A DNA stretch of 64,000 nucleotides from Scedosporium boydii (lineage: Eukaryota; Ascomycota; Sordariomycetes; Microascales; Microascaceae). The position numbers and the translations under genes are program-made. The stretch covers positions 40,194 through 104,193 of the forward strand of contig NJFT01000148.1 of assembly GCA_002221725.1 (NCBI GenBank), read 5' to 3'. Positions 13,060-24,813 of this stretch are shown in pieces (position 1 is the stretch's first letter; each line of letters begins with the position of its first letter). A model generated the notes under the pieces. That model saw only the letters and a program-made list of their open reading frames with translations. It had not been told where the DNA came from and did not search any database.

Positions 13060-14698
13060 ATGGATTCCCCAGACCCAGAAAAGAAAATAGGCCTCAGCGC
13101 CATCTCAAACTCTGACAAATCCTCGGATTTGGAAAAGTTCGGGTCCGACCCGGAGAAACATTCCGGCCGAGACGACGCCAGGGGACACCACCACGCCGAC
13201 GACGACGAAGATGACCGTGAGTCCGACACATCCAATGACTTGGACGCTGGCGAGATCCAGCCCGTCCAATCCCGCGCTCAAAGCATCATAAACCGTGTTC
13301 TGAGCACTGTTGTCTCAACACATTCGATAAACCCTGGTCCCCCTCCGGACGGAGGATGGTCAGCTTGGGTCATAGGTGAGACTATGAATCCGCGCACGAT
13401 TATGGCCCTCTTTCAATCTCCAAGGCTAACTAAGGTTATTTTACCTGCCATTAGCGATATGCGCACATCTAATTGTCATGAATTCATGGTAAATACTAGT
13501 GTTTTCGAGTAATACTGCGCCGTTAGGCTAACCTCATTTGACTTACACGGGCAAAAGGGGCTTCATCAACTCTTTTGGCATCTTCCAGACCTACTATGCC
13601 GACCTCCTCAACCTCCCTCCCTCTACCATCTCCTGGATCGGCTCCACACAAGTTTTCCTGCTTTTCCTGATCGGCACTGTAGCAGGCCGCCTCACAGATG
13701 CAGGCTACTTCCGCATCATCTTAGCCGGCGGCTCCATCCTCCAACTCCTCGGCATCTTCTCCGCGTCCTTCGCCTCAACATATGCCCAGTTTCTCCTCGC
13801 CCAGGGCATCTGCATGGGCCTTGCGAACGGATTTCTCTTCTGCCCGACGATAGCGATCCTCTCCACCTACTTCTCCTCCAAGCGCTCCTTGGCCATCGGG
13901 ATCGGCGCATGCGGTAGCGCCACCGGCGGCGTCGTCTTCCCTCTAATCGCCCGCTTCCTCATACCCCGCGCCGGCCTGCCTTGGACCCTCCGCGCCATAG
14001 GGTTCGTCCAGCTCGTCGGCCTCGTCTTCTGCAACTTCTTCCTGCGGCCGCGTGTTCCGCCCCGCAAAGCCGGTCCCCTCGTCGAATGGGCAGCTTTCAG
14101 GACCCTTGAGTATACCTTTTACGCCGTCGGCGCATTCTTCCTCTTCCTCGGCGTTTACTTCCCCTTTTACTTCCTGGCCTCCTTTGCGACGTCTCAAATC
14201 AAGCCGACCATGTCGTACGAAAACAGTCTCAACCTCCTTCTCCTCCTGAACGCTGTGGGTGCCCCTGGCCGCCTCGTTCCCAACCACATTGCCGACAAGG
14301 TTGGCGTCGTCAACGTCTTGATCCCAGTCTGCCTGATATCCGCCATCGTAGTCTTTGGCTGGATCGCCGTCGTTGACTCGGCTGGTCTCTACGCCTGGTC
14401 CGTCTTTTATGGCATGGTCGGCGGTGGAATCCAGGGCCTCTTCCCGGCCGGCCTAAGCTCTCTTACGGATGACCCTAGGAAACAAGGTACCCGCATAGGC
14501 ATGGTGTTTACCATTGTCAGCTTCGCTACCTTGATCGGTCCTCCTATCGCCGGTGCTTTGATCCAGGCCGCTGATGGCCGGTATTTCGGCGCTCAAATCT
14601 TCGCTGGCGGCTGCTTGCTGATCGGCATGGGATTCATGATTGCTGCTCGGATGGCGAGATCCAAGAAGACCGGTCGCGGGTGGAAAGACAAGATGTGA
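13060..14698 (+). CDS. MFS transporter, monocarboxylate-transporter-like
   Basis: Exons 13060-13375, 13455-13488 and 13558-14698 give 496 residues. The 34-nt middle exon encodes the conserved start of the first helix (AICAHLIVMNSW) and joins in phase to GFINSFGIFQTYY, the usual signature of fungal MCT-like MFS proteins. The first 90 or so residues are hydrophilic and rich in Asp, His and Ser, then PPPDGGWSAWV leads into about 12 membrane segments with a long cytosolic break in the middle. Expected role: proton-coupled uptake or export of a small carboxylate or related solute at the plasma membrane; the substrate cannot be read from sequence. Introns are 79 and 69 nt. The protein has the normal length for the family. 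Confidence 0.92.
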
Positions 14699-15086
14699 AC
14701 CTACTCGTTTGGTCCGTGACGCGATATGTGATACGCCGACTCCAAGCTCCTTTCCTTTTCTCTCACTCATCTGGGGCCTATTGTACTGGGACTCCACTAT
14801 CACATTCAGCGACACTTGAGCGCAGAGCGTAATGATATAGATGTATTTTTGCTTCTTTCTTTCCCTTCTGTTTTTCCCTCTTCTTCCGTTTTGCTTTCGG
14901 GGTCGTTAACAATATCAAGCGTCACTAATACCATCCATACATGATAGCTATCAGGTAGTACAGCGTAGAATACCTTCTGTTCTCGCGGGACCGCTCAAAG
15001 TTGCAATAAACGTGATGATAATTCACATGATTTCCCACGTCCCCGCGGTGTCCCAGTAGCATGCATCCTGTGTCCCTCGTCCCTGG
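14699..15086. other. Intergenic between convergent genes
   Basis: 388 bases between the stop of the MFS gene (plus) and the stop of the DUF7371-like gene (minus). It must contain both 3' ends; I see no further gene or structured element. Confidence 0.7.
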
Positions 15087-16912
15087 TCAGCTTGAGATCC
15101 CCTCCAAAGCAAACACTTCTCCCTTCTCCCGGCACTTTGTCGCAGCACAACTATTGTCAGCCCATCCCACCACCAAATTATCGGCCCACCAGAGCTTCGG
15201 CTTGCCGCCCGACCTGATTTGGATTATAATCGAAGTGAGGTTCTTATAGGATCCGCAGAATTCCTTGGTCGTCAAATTGCACCGAGGCTGCGTGCATGCT
15301 AGAGTCGGAACGTCTTGGCTGGCTACTACATTTTCTTCCCGACCTGTGGTGGAGTTGTGCCGTAGGCCCCAGATCCAAAAGTGACAGTCTTGGAAGGTTC
15401 TGTTCGATGCGCAGCCCAGGCTCAGGCTATGAAGACTGAATTGGAAGCATGGGTTGGAGCTTTGAGGGCCGACAGTAATCATGGCGAGGTCGTGCGTACT
15501 GTTGAACCGGCCATTGCTAAGAAGTGCAGGGATGAATTCGGCCAGTTGCGCTCCGGCCACGGACTCATACGGAGATTCAGAGGCTTTCTGCACAATGAAA
15601 CCTTCCGAGAACCAAAAATTGTGATATGGATTGAGGAGCTGCCCAGTGGGGATATCATCAAACTAGGCATGAATTAGATGCAGTTGATTCGGTACAGACT
15701 AATAGGGCGAAGGCAATCTCGAAAACTCACATTAAACGTCATATTGCCTGTGCTTGTGGAGGCATTGACTGGTGGCGCCATGGATTCTTCTGCGGACCCT
15801 GCGATAGAGGATGACGGGCGGGCACTTGGGGTTAGGGATGATGGGGGTACAGTTGTGCCATTAAATGACAGACTCTCGGAAAAACAAGACGAGGAGGCCG
15901 AGGCCTTGTTAAAGGAGATCAGGGAGAGCAAAGGTTCCGAGGTGCTGAGTGATGCATGGCTAGTACCAGCATTCCACGGCTGGCTTAAAGGAGTTGAGGA
16001 GCTCTTTAGGGTCAGGGTTTCTAGTGAGAAATCGTCAGCTAACAGTTACTAGTAAGATTTGCTTGGACGACAAACCAAGGCTACTACTTGTAGAGAATAA
16101 GATGGTTTCTGAGGGTGATTCCCGAGTGGTTGTGATAGCGGTTGGTACGATTGTCGCCGCGGGACGCGAGTCTACATTCCGGGTCGGTGTCCAACGACGA
16201 CTTGTATAATGGTAACCTGGTGCTTCTGGGAACACAAATCGGGCGGTGTGAAATGGGATAACTCCTGTTTGCTCGAAGAATGTTGGCTCTGGCCCTCCTT
16301 GTCCCGAAACGGCAGTTGACAACTCGCCCGACGGAGACGCTTGATCAGGACTCAGAGATGAACGATCGAAGCTCGATGTTAATGAGCCGGTCTCAGTCCA
16401 AGTCGCGAGAGGCGACGATGGCGGCAAGAGGTTGTCACTGCTGAGCAGTGGCCCGCTGGTGTTTGTAGGGCCGCCATTGCGGTTTGCTGGCAACGTTTCG
16501 GACTTGGGAGATTCGGTACGGCAGGCACATCGCCATATCGACGCTTGCGTCGGGCCCACAGTTTTTTGCTGTGAGATGTATTCAATATCTGTCCTCCGGA
16601 CTCCAAAGGGCTTGGTTATGGGTGTAAGTATGACAGGCGGAAACGACGTGAGGCGAAAGTCCGGCCGGGTTGAGGTGATAACCGCCGCATCAGTTGTCTC
16701 GCGCACAAGGGCGGTAGCGGTTACAGTCACAGAGATGGTCTTTAAATGTGGGCGAACCTCTGGTTTCCCCTTGCTGAATCACTGCTTAATCGATGATGTT
16801 CGCAAAGGAGTCGCCATCTAGCTGTGTAAACTAACCTTTGCTCTACTGTAGTCGCTACCCCTTTCACAATGATAACAAGAAGTATCCACGGCGTGAGGGT
16901 AGTCAAGTTCAT
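15087..16912 (-). CDS. Secreted Ser/Thr/Pro-rich protein with C-terminal DUF7371-like domain
   Basis: Proposed exons 16912-16836, 16773-16076, 16020-15731 and 15662-15087, giving 546 residues. The ATG at 16912 starts a clear signal peptide (MNLTTLTPWILLVIIVKGVA). The middle (about 30-350) is low-complexity and rich in Ser, Thr and Pro, as expected for an O-glycosylated stalk. The C-terminal part begins FDDIP...NPYHNFWFSEGF and ends with a Cys-containing block with WWADNLVVGWADNSCAA; this order matches the fungal DUF7371 family as I know it. The third intron is secure because it rebuilds FDDIP. The second (16021-16075, donor GTTTGT) is less certain; two phase-1 donors lie just upstream. Likely cell-wall or extracellular protein of unknown function. 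An in-frame ATG at 16951 would add 13 residues before the signal peptide. Confidence 0.78.
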
Positions 16913-17722
16913 GGCTTTAAGGCGTTGAAAATCGACCGGGTATTGATCCAAATGTACCTGGAACAGGAAAAAGAGAAATTATTTATCGGTCTAAAAAGCT
17001 TGTCAAGAGCTGCTAGAATTGGCCAACTAAGATTTTACGATGCGTTCGCTGGAGCCAGAGATTTTTCATAGCCAGAAGGCGGGGCAAGACGAATCGATAA
17101 GATTTACGGGCCCCAGATGAAAGGCTCAAGTCGGAGAGCCTTCTACCTTCAAACGGCAAGATACGGACTCTTCAATGACATCTTCCTTGCGTTGAAACGT
17201 TATCCGGGGACTGGACCTGTTGAGAAGGCACTAGACAATCGTCGAAGAAGAATACAAACGGTTGGACTCGGAGTTGAGAAAATGAGGAAAGAGTAGGTGA
17301 TTAACCCGGTTATAAGTGACAGACGCAGTGGCAGCAACTGCTTCGTTCACTGTTGGAAGCCAAAAACCCCACCCGGATGGTCCGATAGATGGCGAGATAG
17401 GGTATATAAGACGACGTCAGATGTAAGGAAAGTCCTTTGTATGAAAGGGCAGGTAAAGGTGACTGGAGAGGGGGGAGAATATTGGGAAGCGGCGTCCGGT
17501 TGTCCAGTGGTCAGGGCCCCATTTGGCAAGGTGGGTGGATTGGGGACAGATCTTGGGGAAAGAGCGTTCAAAGTTGGAGATTGGAGTGTCCTTCAGCTTT
17601 ATAGGAAGAAACTATCAGTCGTGTGGGATACGCGAGAGATTGTTTGGTGACGCTTATTATGTTCTAATGTAGTGTATGAAGCAGAGCTTTGTTCCATCTC
17701 ATGCGTCCTCGGTACTTTCCAC
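16913..17722. other. Intergenic, upstream of DUF7371-like gene
   Basis: 810 bases between the start of the DUF7371-like gene and the stop of the thioesterase-like gene, both minus. A 117-codon open frame on the plus strand (17297-17650) has no recognisable feature and is probably chance. Confidence 0.6.
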
Positions 17723-18589
17723 CTACCAACCTACATCGCAACGGAGAAACTCCACTACATCATCAATCTCGTCAGGGATCTTATACCAGTGCCCGTGGTC
17801 TTGGTAATGCTTCCACCGGACTGTATAGCCTGCAGTCTGCATCGTCCGAGCCATAGCCTCTCCCAGTGAGCATGGAACCTTTTCATCGGCGGCCCCATGG
17901 CCGAGGAAGATTGGAGTAGATTGGGCCGTCTTCTTGCTATGCGGATCGTCCACTGGTGGTAGCGCTAAGAGATCTCGTTCGAATACAGAAGCTTTGGTGG
18001 CCGGGTCGAAGTTGTCGTGTATGTCGTCGCCATGAGAGAATGGGTTATATTCGTCATCAGAGAGCTCTGCCATGGCTTCGTCGATGTCTTCGCGGAAAGG
18101 GAGATAGCCGCTCATTCCGATGAACCCCCCGATAGGGTGGCCTAGGCAGAGCAGCACTGAAAGAGACAAGGCACAGCCTTGGCTTAACCCGCCGAGGACA
18201 ATGTTCTCCGGGCCAATCTTGGTTGTCTCAAGTTCTTGCCGAATGAGATCTAAAAGATCTCTAGCCGACTCAGTCATGCCTTGCAACTGCAGCTCCTCGC
18301 GGTGAGACGGGTCTTGCAGGCAGACAACGTCAAACCACATCGTCAGCATAGATCGACCAAAGGCAGTCGACCGGCGGCGTTGGGATGTCGGGAAGATGAA
18401 TTTAGCGCTAGGGAAGAGTTGCTGGAGTGTCAGCCCGTCCGATGCCTCCCCCGTGTCTAGGAGCTCTTTCCCGAATTTCTCCCCGTTCGAGCCAAGACCA
18501 TGTAGGAGGATGAAGGTGCACGTATGAACCGCAGTAGGTTCAACAACAAATGGCGCGAGCGGCCCCTGGAGCCGTATGGATTGAGCCAT
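17723..18589 (-). CDS. Acyl-protein thioesterase / phospholipase-carboxylesterase-like hydrolase
   Basis: Single exon, 288 residues, alpha/beta-hydrolase of the phospholipase/carboxylesterase (APT1) type. Visible motifs: HGLGSNG near residue 30 (oxyanion region), nucleophile elbow GGLSQG with Ser136, acid in HGAADEKVP (Asp235), and the catalytic His in DHGHWY (His267). No signal peptide, so cytosolic. Family members remove thioester-linked fatty acids from proteins or act as general carboxylesterases. It is longer than the roughly 230-residue canonical APT1, with extra sequence between residues 160 and 225, as in several fungal paralogs, so the substrate may differ. Confidence 0.9.
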   Translation of the reverse strand: MAQSIRLQGPLAPFVVEPTAVHTCTFILLHGLGSNGEKFGKELLDTGEASDGLTLQQLFPSAKFIFPTSQRRRSTAFGRSMLTMWFDVVCLQDPSHREELQLQGMTESARDLLDLIRQELETTKIGPENIVLGGLSQGCALSLSVLLCLGHPIGGFIGMSGYLPFREDIDEAMAELSDDEYNPFSHGDDIHDNFDPATKASVFERDLLALPPVDDPHSKKTAQSTPIFLGHGAADEKVPCSLGEAMARTMQTAGYTVRWKHYQDHGHWYKIPDEIDDVVEFLRCDVGW

Positions 18590-19044
18590 AAGAGCGCGAT
18601 AATAGGCGACGCTGGAACTAGAGCGGCAGAAAGAGCCTTGTTTGAAGATGGGTCTTCTATGTTGTTTACTTGCTGGCTTGCAAAGCGTTCATTTGTAGCT
18701 GCTGCGTCACTCGGTGAGCCAGGCAACAATTAACTAGAACATTTGACGAAAATGGCGATTAGTCACACCCCTCTTTTAAGCGCCCTGCTTGAACGTCTCT
18801 TGGTGAAGTATCTTGATGAAGGATCGTTTCTTAAATCCATTTCCTGGTGTAAGCGCAAGTCTAGTTTCGCCTTCTCGTACTTGTACATGGAGGGACCCGG
18901 GACGGTTATCATATTACAGTTCACCTAACCGCACTCTCGGGTTATTAATTGGTTGAATCAATAGGAGCTTTAGACAAAATCGATTTGAACAAGAATTACC
19001 TAAAATCTGCTTGCTCTAAAGAAATGTACAGCTGCTTCGGCTAT
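18590..19044. other. Intergenic, no gene seen
   Basis: 455 bases upstream of the thioesterase-like gene and downstream of the EI24-like gene, both minus strand. No feature recognised. Confidence 0.6.
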
Positions 19045-20115
19045 TTAATCGTGATACTGATCGTCTGGCGGCCCTGACGACTGAGACGGAGTAACATGCG
19101 CTTCGGAATCCTGTCGAGAGGGAGTTTGTCCTCTCTGAATCTCGTCCTCGAACCTTGCAGCATACATGGCAGCGCCCGTAGTAGTCGTCAATAAGAAAAA
19201 CAGGGAGAATACAGGTATGAATTCCAGAATCATCCCAACGGTTCCGAACCAGAGATACTCCCACGATCGCCTCTTAATTTCGGCCTTGGTTTGCTTCTTA
19301 TCAAGCCCTCGAAGCTTGTACCATCGATAATGGGCCAGCTTCCCGAGCCTGGAGCCAGTGATGAGGATGAAGGCGGGCGTCCCTACCCAGGGGATGAAGT
19401 TCAGAGGAAGAAAGAAGATGAGCTCCAGCATTTGTTTCAGGCTCCATGGAGTGTAAATGGCGGGTGTAGTTGGTTTTCCCAGCGCCTTTACAGAGTCGGG
19501 CGCATCAAGGTTACATATCCGGTGCGGACTGACCAGATAGCTAAGTGAGTGATTGATGAGAACGGCCTACAAACAAAAATCAGTACTGGGGATGTGCCAT
19601 GAGAACGTTGGGGTGTGAGCCTTGGCTTACATCGAAGATGTCTACTCGGGCCTCGTCTACGAAGAAGCCTTCAAAAAGAGCCTGGAATGGGGCGTAAGTA
19701 TGAAATACCATACTCCACTATACTTGTACACAGCTTGAAAGGGAGCAGTGATGCGGGAACGAACCTGAATAATTACAAATCCTTCACCAAGCACAAGGAA
19801 AACGGCGTTGATCCAAGCACTCCATCCTTGCCATATCGCCAAGAATGCAACTTGGGGGAGGAACGTGAAGGCGAAGAGAAGGAAGTAAATCAGGAATGAG
19901 ATGAGGGTCAGAGGAAATAAGCGGCCATATAAGAGAGGATGCAGTTCACGATGCCGAAGGAAATACCATATACCACGCAAAGGGTATGACGCCGCGACGA
20001 GTGCCCGCCGGAGATGGGAGGTTGGTCTGTGGAGAGGCTGGAGGAGAGCTTCGAGCTGGGACGGTGTTTGATGCTGGCCCCAGCCTGGAGTCGTATCGAC
20101 GCTGCGAGCTTCCAT
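19045..20115 (-). CDS. EI24-domain / RRT8-like multi-pass membrane protein
   Basis: Exons 20115-19765, 19681-19631 and 19566-19045 give 307 residues; all junctions are phase 0 and the introns are 83 and 64 nt. Several hydrophobic segments: about residues 65-90, 95-117, 155-190 and 225-250. The second and third contain the runs ALFEGFFVDEARVDIFD and PLNFIPWVGTPAFILITG, typical of the EI24 family (PF07264); yeast relatives are the outer spore wall / lipid droplet proteins Rrt8 and Lds. The C-terminal 35 residues are hydrophilic and probably cytosolic. Likely located in the ER or lipid-droplet membrane; biochemical role unknown. Confidence 0.85.
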
Positions 20116-21447
20116 CGATGTATCGATGTGAGGTGAGAGTCTCTTCCGTCACTATGGTGCTGGATGATTCTTGGATGTTGGATGTCCCCGGATCCTGAGT
20201 CCAAGTCTGCTTGGAGGATGCCTGATCAAATGGACTTAGTCTCGCCAATTGGCAGTACAAATGCGGAGTGTGGTGATGCGGGATGTTCCGTTGTCAAATG
20301 ACAGTGCTGCAACGTCATTTAGTTCCACACAAGTTGAAGACCAAGTGTTAACGGGTGTGACAGCTGCCCACATAAACCTCGCTGATCTCGATCTGTACAG
20401 TGAATCCCTGCATGGGCTGCAGGGATAAATCCGGCGCTCAACAATAAATCCGGCGAACCTATTGGCCAATGTCTTCGAGAAGGTGGGGATCACGCCATGT
20501 CACTGCAACGCTGGGGCACAAGTACACAGTGCATCAAGACTTATCGAGACGATGGCTCCGGAGATACTCGTTAGTCCCGGGAAAATGAACCCACCTTGTT
20601 TGGATCTCACGAGCCGCTTCAGGAATTAATTTGCGGCGCCGAAGACGGGAGTTGATCGGGGCCGAGGACCCGCATGGACTGAATACGAGACAGTTAGTTT
20701 CTCGGGATCGGCCCTTCGAAAAATGGGCTTCCGTCGCCGGGTTGTGGACGACTGCCGTTCGGAGGGGCGTGTTTTTTCGGCACAGTACGTAACTCCTGCG
20801 GCGAAGGATTTGAAAAGCACCGCCGCGCAGCTGCCGGTACAAAAGCAGTAACCCGCGTGAAATGGGGCGCTTTTCTCGCCCTGCCGTTGGTGGTAGGTCG
20901 CTGCCCATGGCGGGTTCTCTCGAATGAGAAGGTGAGTTCCGCAACGTTTCTTCTTTGCCTTCTCCATTCTCCATGCCTCCTTTAACTATGATTTGGAACC
21001 TCCTCGCGACTACGACGACACTAGCGTGAAGATGCAGCCCGCTGATTCAGTGGAGAAGGGCAATTAATAGCAGGAAAGCCAGGGGTGGCTCTCTTGTAAA
21101 AAGAGGTGTTCAACCCTGGTCTGCTGTCATTGCATCAGTTGACTATCAGTCTTGCCCAGAGCAAGTGGGAAAAGTGGGAAGGGCACACTGGAATCGCCCA
21201 CGACTGGAGAAGTTGTGCAAAATTGATGCCCACAGTCGCTGTGTGTCTCTGCTTTGCAAGAAGTCTTCTTCTTCTTCTTCTTCTTCTTCTTCTTCTTCTT
21301 CTTCTTCTTCTTCGTCTTCTTATCCTGTTTATTCCCCGCTCTCCTTCTCTCCTCCTTCTCTCTTGCTATTCTTCTTTCCTCCTCCATCTTATTATTTTGG
21401 TTGCTACAAGAGACATTAATTAGATTGTGATTCTCACCTGATAATCA
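20116..21447. other. Divergent promoter region
   Basis: 1.3 kb between the starts of the EI24-like gene (minus) and the Zn2Cys6 gene (plus). It contains the CTT microsatellite at 21264-21313. Overlapping open frames on the minus strand at 20534-20974 have no recognisable feature. Confidence 0.6.
21264..21313. repeat. (TCT)n microsatellite, about 16 units
   Basis: Uninterrupted CTT/TTC triplets ending about 135 bases before the start codon of the Zn2Cys6 regulator, in its probable promoter or 5' UTR. Poly-Ser and poly-Lys frames through it are artefacts. Confidence 0.9.
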
Positions 21448-24386
21448 ATGAGCAACGTCGACGGAAGAATCCCGGCTTCTACTGCCAGCCAAGGACCAGG
21501 CATCGCCTCTGCCGCTCGGTCTCGCATGCCTCAGACGACGAGCGAGTCAGGCCCGAAAAAGAGGAATCGGATTAGGTTCTCTTGCACCACTTGTCGTGAG
21601 AAAAAGTCAGCTTTCCATATTAATATGTGCACTTGATGAATCCTGGACTGTTTTCATGTCGTCTTCCCCCCCTCACGTTGTTATCACCTAGATTGTTGGT
21701 GTCGGTAGTACTGACTGTTGATGCATTTCTTAGACTCAAGTGCAATCGATCTCAGCCCTGTGACCAATGCGTGAAACGCAACATCACATCCACTTGTGTC
21801 TATGTCCCTTACTCTTACCCTCGGGATGTTCTCCGGGCTCATGCGGCAGCTTCTCAGCGAAGCGGACGCTCACCGCCCATTGATATCAGTGGCCAGGAGA
21901 GACTGAGGCACTTGGAGCACCTTGTGGCCGTCATGCGTCGGCAGCTCGCCGAGAGGGGTGTAAATACAGACGAAACATCGAGTAATAAGCCAGCGGGCTC
22001 GCGGGCTGCTGCAGAATCAAAGTTGCCGGAGACCCCTGGAGACCTGGCTGGTGTAACGGTTACCACGCCGGCGGGTTCGTTGGTCGGGGACCTGCGTTTT
22101 GTGGACGCTGCCAACTGGGAGGCAATTCTTGATGATGTAAGTTTGTCCCCCTCGACAAACTGACCACACTAGGAAACGTGAGTTACACTGCGCAGAGGGA
22201 AAAACCTTACTGACCATTTCCTCCTGTCGATATCTAGGTTACAACTCTCACGAATGAGCTGAAGACCACAGATGATGATCCTGATGAGATCGATGCATCT
22301 ACCGACCCGTTCGTTAGCGCATCTGGTCCGGTACTTCTATCCGGATCGTGGGTGCAAGCTTCGGTGACAGATATGCTGTACGACTACATGCCTCCGCGTG
22401 AAGTAACGGACCGGCTGATCGCCCGCTTCTTCCGCGGCAAGGAACCTGCTTGGCGTACGTTGAAACACCCACAGAAGAAAGCCAATAAAGAAAAAAAGAC
22501 TGCAATGCTCTCTGTGCCTTATTTCTGTTCTGCTGACACTGATCATAGTTATGTTTCATGTCCCGACTTTCATGAAGCAAGTGAGTGCACTGAGTAGTAG
22601 TCTTGACAAGCGCGCAGGAAATTCCGTAACTAATCTCTTACTAGTATGAGGAATTTTGGGAAGCACCCCACACATACTCCATGACGTGGGTAGGGCTCTT
22701 ATTCATTATGATTGCCCATGCCGCGTTGTTCTGCCTTCGGGGAGACGAAGAAGTTCCCGGCAACTTAGGCCCACCTATGAACGTGTGCGATGTATATCGC
22801 ATTAGGTCGGCCCATTGCCTAGCCTTGGACGACGTCACCAAGCCTGGAAAGTACAAGGTCGAAGCTTTGATTCTCTACTTTGGAATCGAGTACCTCCGAC
22901 TCAGCGATGCTTCCCGCGGCACTTCGATCCTCATGACCATGACGGTTCGTCTTGCCATGCACATGGGTCTTCACCGAGACCCGAGGCACTACAAGGACCT
23001 CTCATTCTTTGAGACGGAGATGCGTCGCCGACTTTGGACGCTGTTAACTGAGATTGATCTTCTCGTCGCGTTCCAGTTTGGACTGCCGGCCAATGTTCAG
23101 CCGCGGTATTTCGATACTGGCCTCCCAAGGAACCTCCTGGATGAAGACTTTGATGAGTCAACGACGGAGCTCCCGCCCGAACGCCCTCAGACGGAGCGGA
23201 CACCGGCTCTATATACCATAGTCAAATCACGTTTGGTTGCGGCCTTTGCCGACATTCTGTCCACGGTGACGTCCCGTGATCAGCCTACGTATGGGGAAGT
23301 ACTCCGTCTGGATAAGAAACTGGAGGATGCTCACGAAGCCATCCCGCCTCTCCTCCGGATGCGGTCCTTCAGCCTGTCTATACCTGACCCAGTGGATCTC
23401 ATCATGCAGCGTCTCTGGATTGAGCTCATGTACCAGAAGGCCCGCATTGTGTTGCACCGGCGCTACTTTACGATTGCCCGCACGGACAACCGATACAGGT
23501 ACAGTCACTTTGCCTGCATCGATGCATCCACCATGATTCTGCAGCACCAATTCGACATCCACAACGAAATGCTACCGGGCGGCCGACTGTCGAAGGAGCG
23601 ATGGTTCCTTTCCAGTCTAAGCACGCACGACTTCCTGTTGGCGAACATGATGTTCTGTCTTGAGCTTTCGTACCTACTCCGCAAGGAAGACGCTAACGAA
23701 ATGGATACCACGCCCGAACCCATCAACAAGGAACGGTTGCTAAGCATTATTCGTACCTCTCGAAACATTTGGCAGGTGCGATGCCACGAGAGCTCGGAGG
23801 CCATCCGCGCGTTCAAGATTCTCTCGAGGATGTTGACGATTTCTACGGGCGTCCAGTACGATGGGGCGCCGGACACGGGTCCGGTGGCGGACATTGGACC
23901 AGAGCAACGGCCATCATACCAATTCGCTCATGGTAAGTAATCCTGGTCATCTTCTCCAATGTCTCTTCTTCATCCTCTTTCTCTTCTCCCTACTCTACTT
24001 CTTCCCCCTTTTCAATTATCGAAGATATTTCGTTACTAAACACGCCCCCGTTATTTAGGTATCAACCTACGGGACTTTGCCGAGCAGCATTCCCGCCAGC
24101 AGTTCGTGGGCCAGACCCAGATGAGTTGGGCCGCGCCGCAAGTCGCACAACCAGCTATGCCGGTTCCGTGGCCGGAACAGCCGACAGCGATGCCTATGGC
24201 TGAACCGATGGGCGAGACAGTTCCTGGACTGGATTGGGTGAGACTCACCTTCCCTTCTACTCTGACATTTGCACAAGGCTAATGAGATGTACCTGGTAAC
24301 AATAGTCTACTTGGGATTCTCAAATTCTCAACGCACCGGCAGAGTCGATGGAGATTCCGTGGACAAACTTCTTCCGACCTGGCTAA
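21448..24386 (+). CDS. Zn2Cys6 fungal transcription factor
   Basis: Exons 21448-21605, 21734-22136, 22238-22454, 22549-22580, 22645-23932, 24059-24237 and 24306-24386 give 785 residues with all phases closing. The zinc cluster has the canonical spacing C46-x2-C49-x6-C56-x5-C62-x2-C65-x8-C74 and is interrupted by intron 1 just before LKC, a common position; its donor is the unusual GTCAGC. A short coiled linker follows (about 100-125), then the fungal-specific transcription factor domain (about 250-560) with the runs ALILYFGIEYLRLSD, RLAMHMGLHRDP and EMRRRLWTLLTEID. Nuclear DNA-binding regulator; target unknown. It lies between the EI24-like gene and the killer-toxin-like chitinase, so local control of that locus is possible but not shown. 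Confidence 0.93.
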
Positions 24387-24813
24387 CAACCTGGTGGGTA
24401 TGCGGGCTCTCGCGTTGCCTTACAGATTCAATGCCCAACCCTGCATATTTGTGTGCCTCCCATGCGTGTTACCAGGACAGAGGGTTGACCCCGTAGGAGA
24501 TGAGCTGTTCCTTAATTTCCTTTTTCCAGCTTGGTGAGGCGCTCGTCGTTCTCGCAATGTTGTAACGACAGCGGAGAAGATCCCCATCCACCTCAGATGG
24601 TTAGAGGCAGGGTATTTCTATGTATTTGTGGATGGGTTATGAACAAGATATGTACAAAATATGAACAAATTATAGCTAGTAAACTTTTGAAAGCGTGCAG
24701 CACCTCTTATATAGAGTATTGGACAAGGCGGCGATGATTCTGGGTGTGGTAGTTGGAAAAGAAAGGGTGTCTGGTTGTTGAATTGTGGCAATGTGAGGCG
24801 AGACGCGACTTCA
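24387..24813. other. Intergenic between convergent genes
   Basis: 427 bases between the stops of the Zn2Cys6 gene and the chitinase gene. Only 3' ends are expected; nothing else recognised. Confidence 0.7.

Noticed and set aside
13376..13557. Two separate genes at the MFS locus
   Set aside because: A 34-nt middle exon joins both halves in phase and supplies the missing first-helix motif.
17297..17650. 117-codon plus-strand frame
   Set aside because: Lies in the upstream region of the DUF7371-like gene, with no recognisable features.
21127..21423. Poly-Ser, poly-Leu and poly-Lys frames
   Set aside because: Simple translations of the TCT microsatellite.
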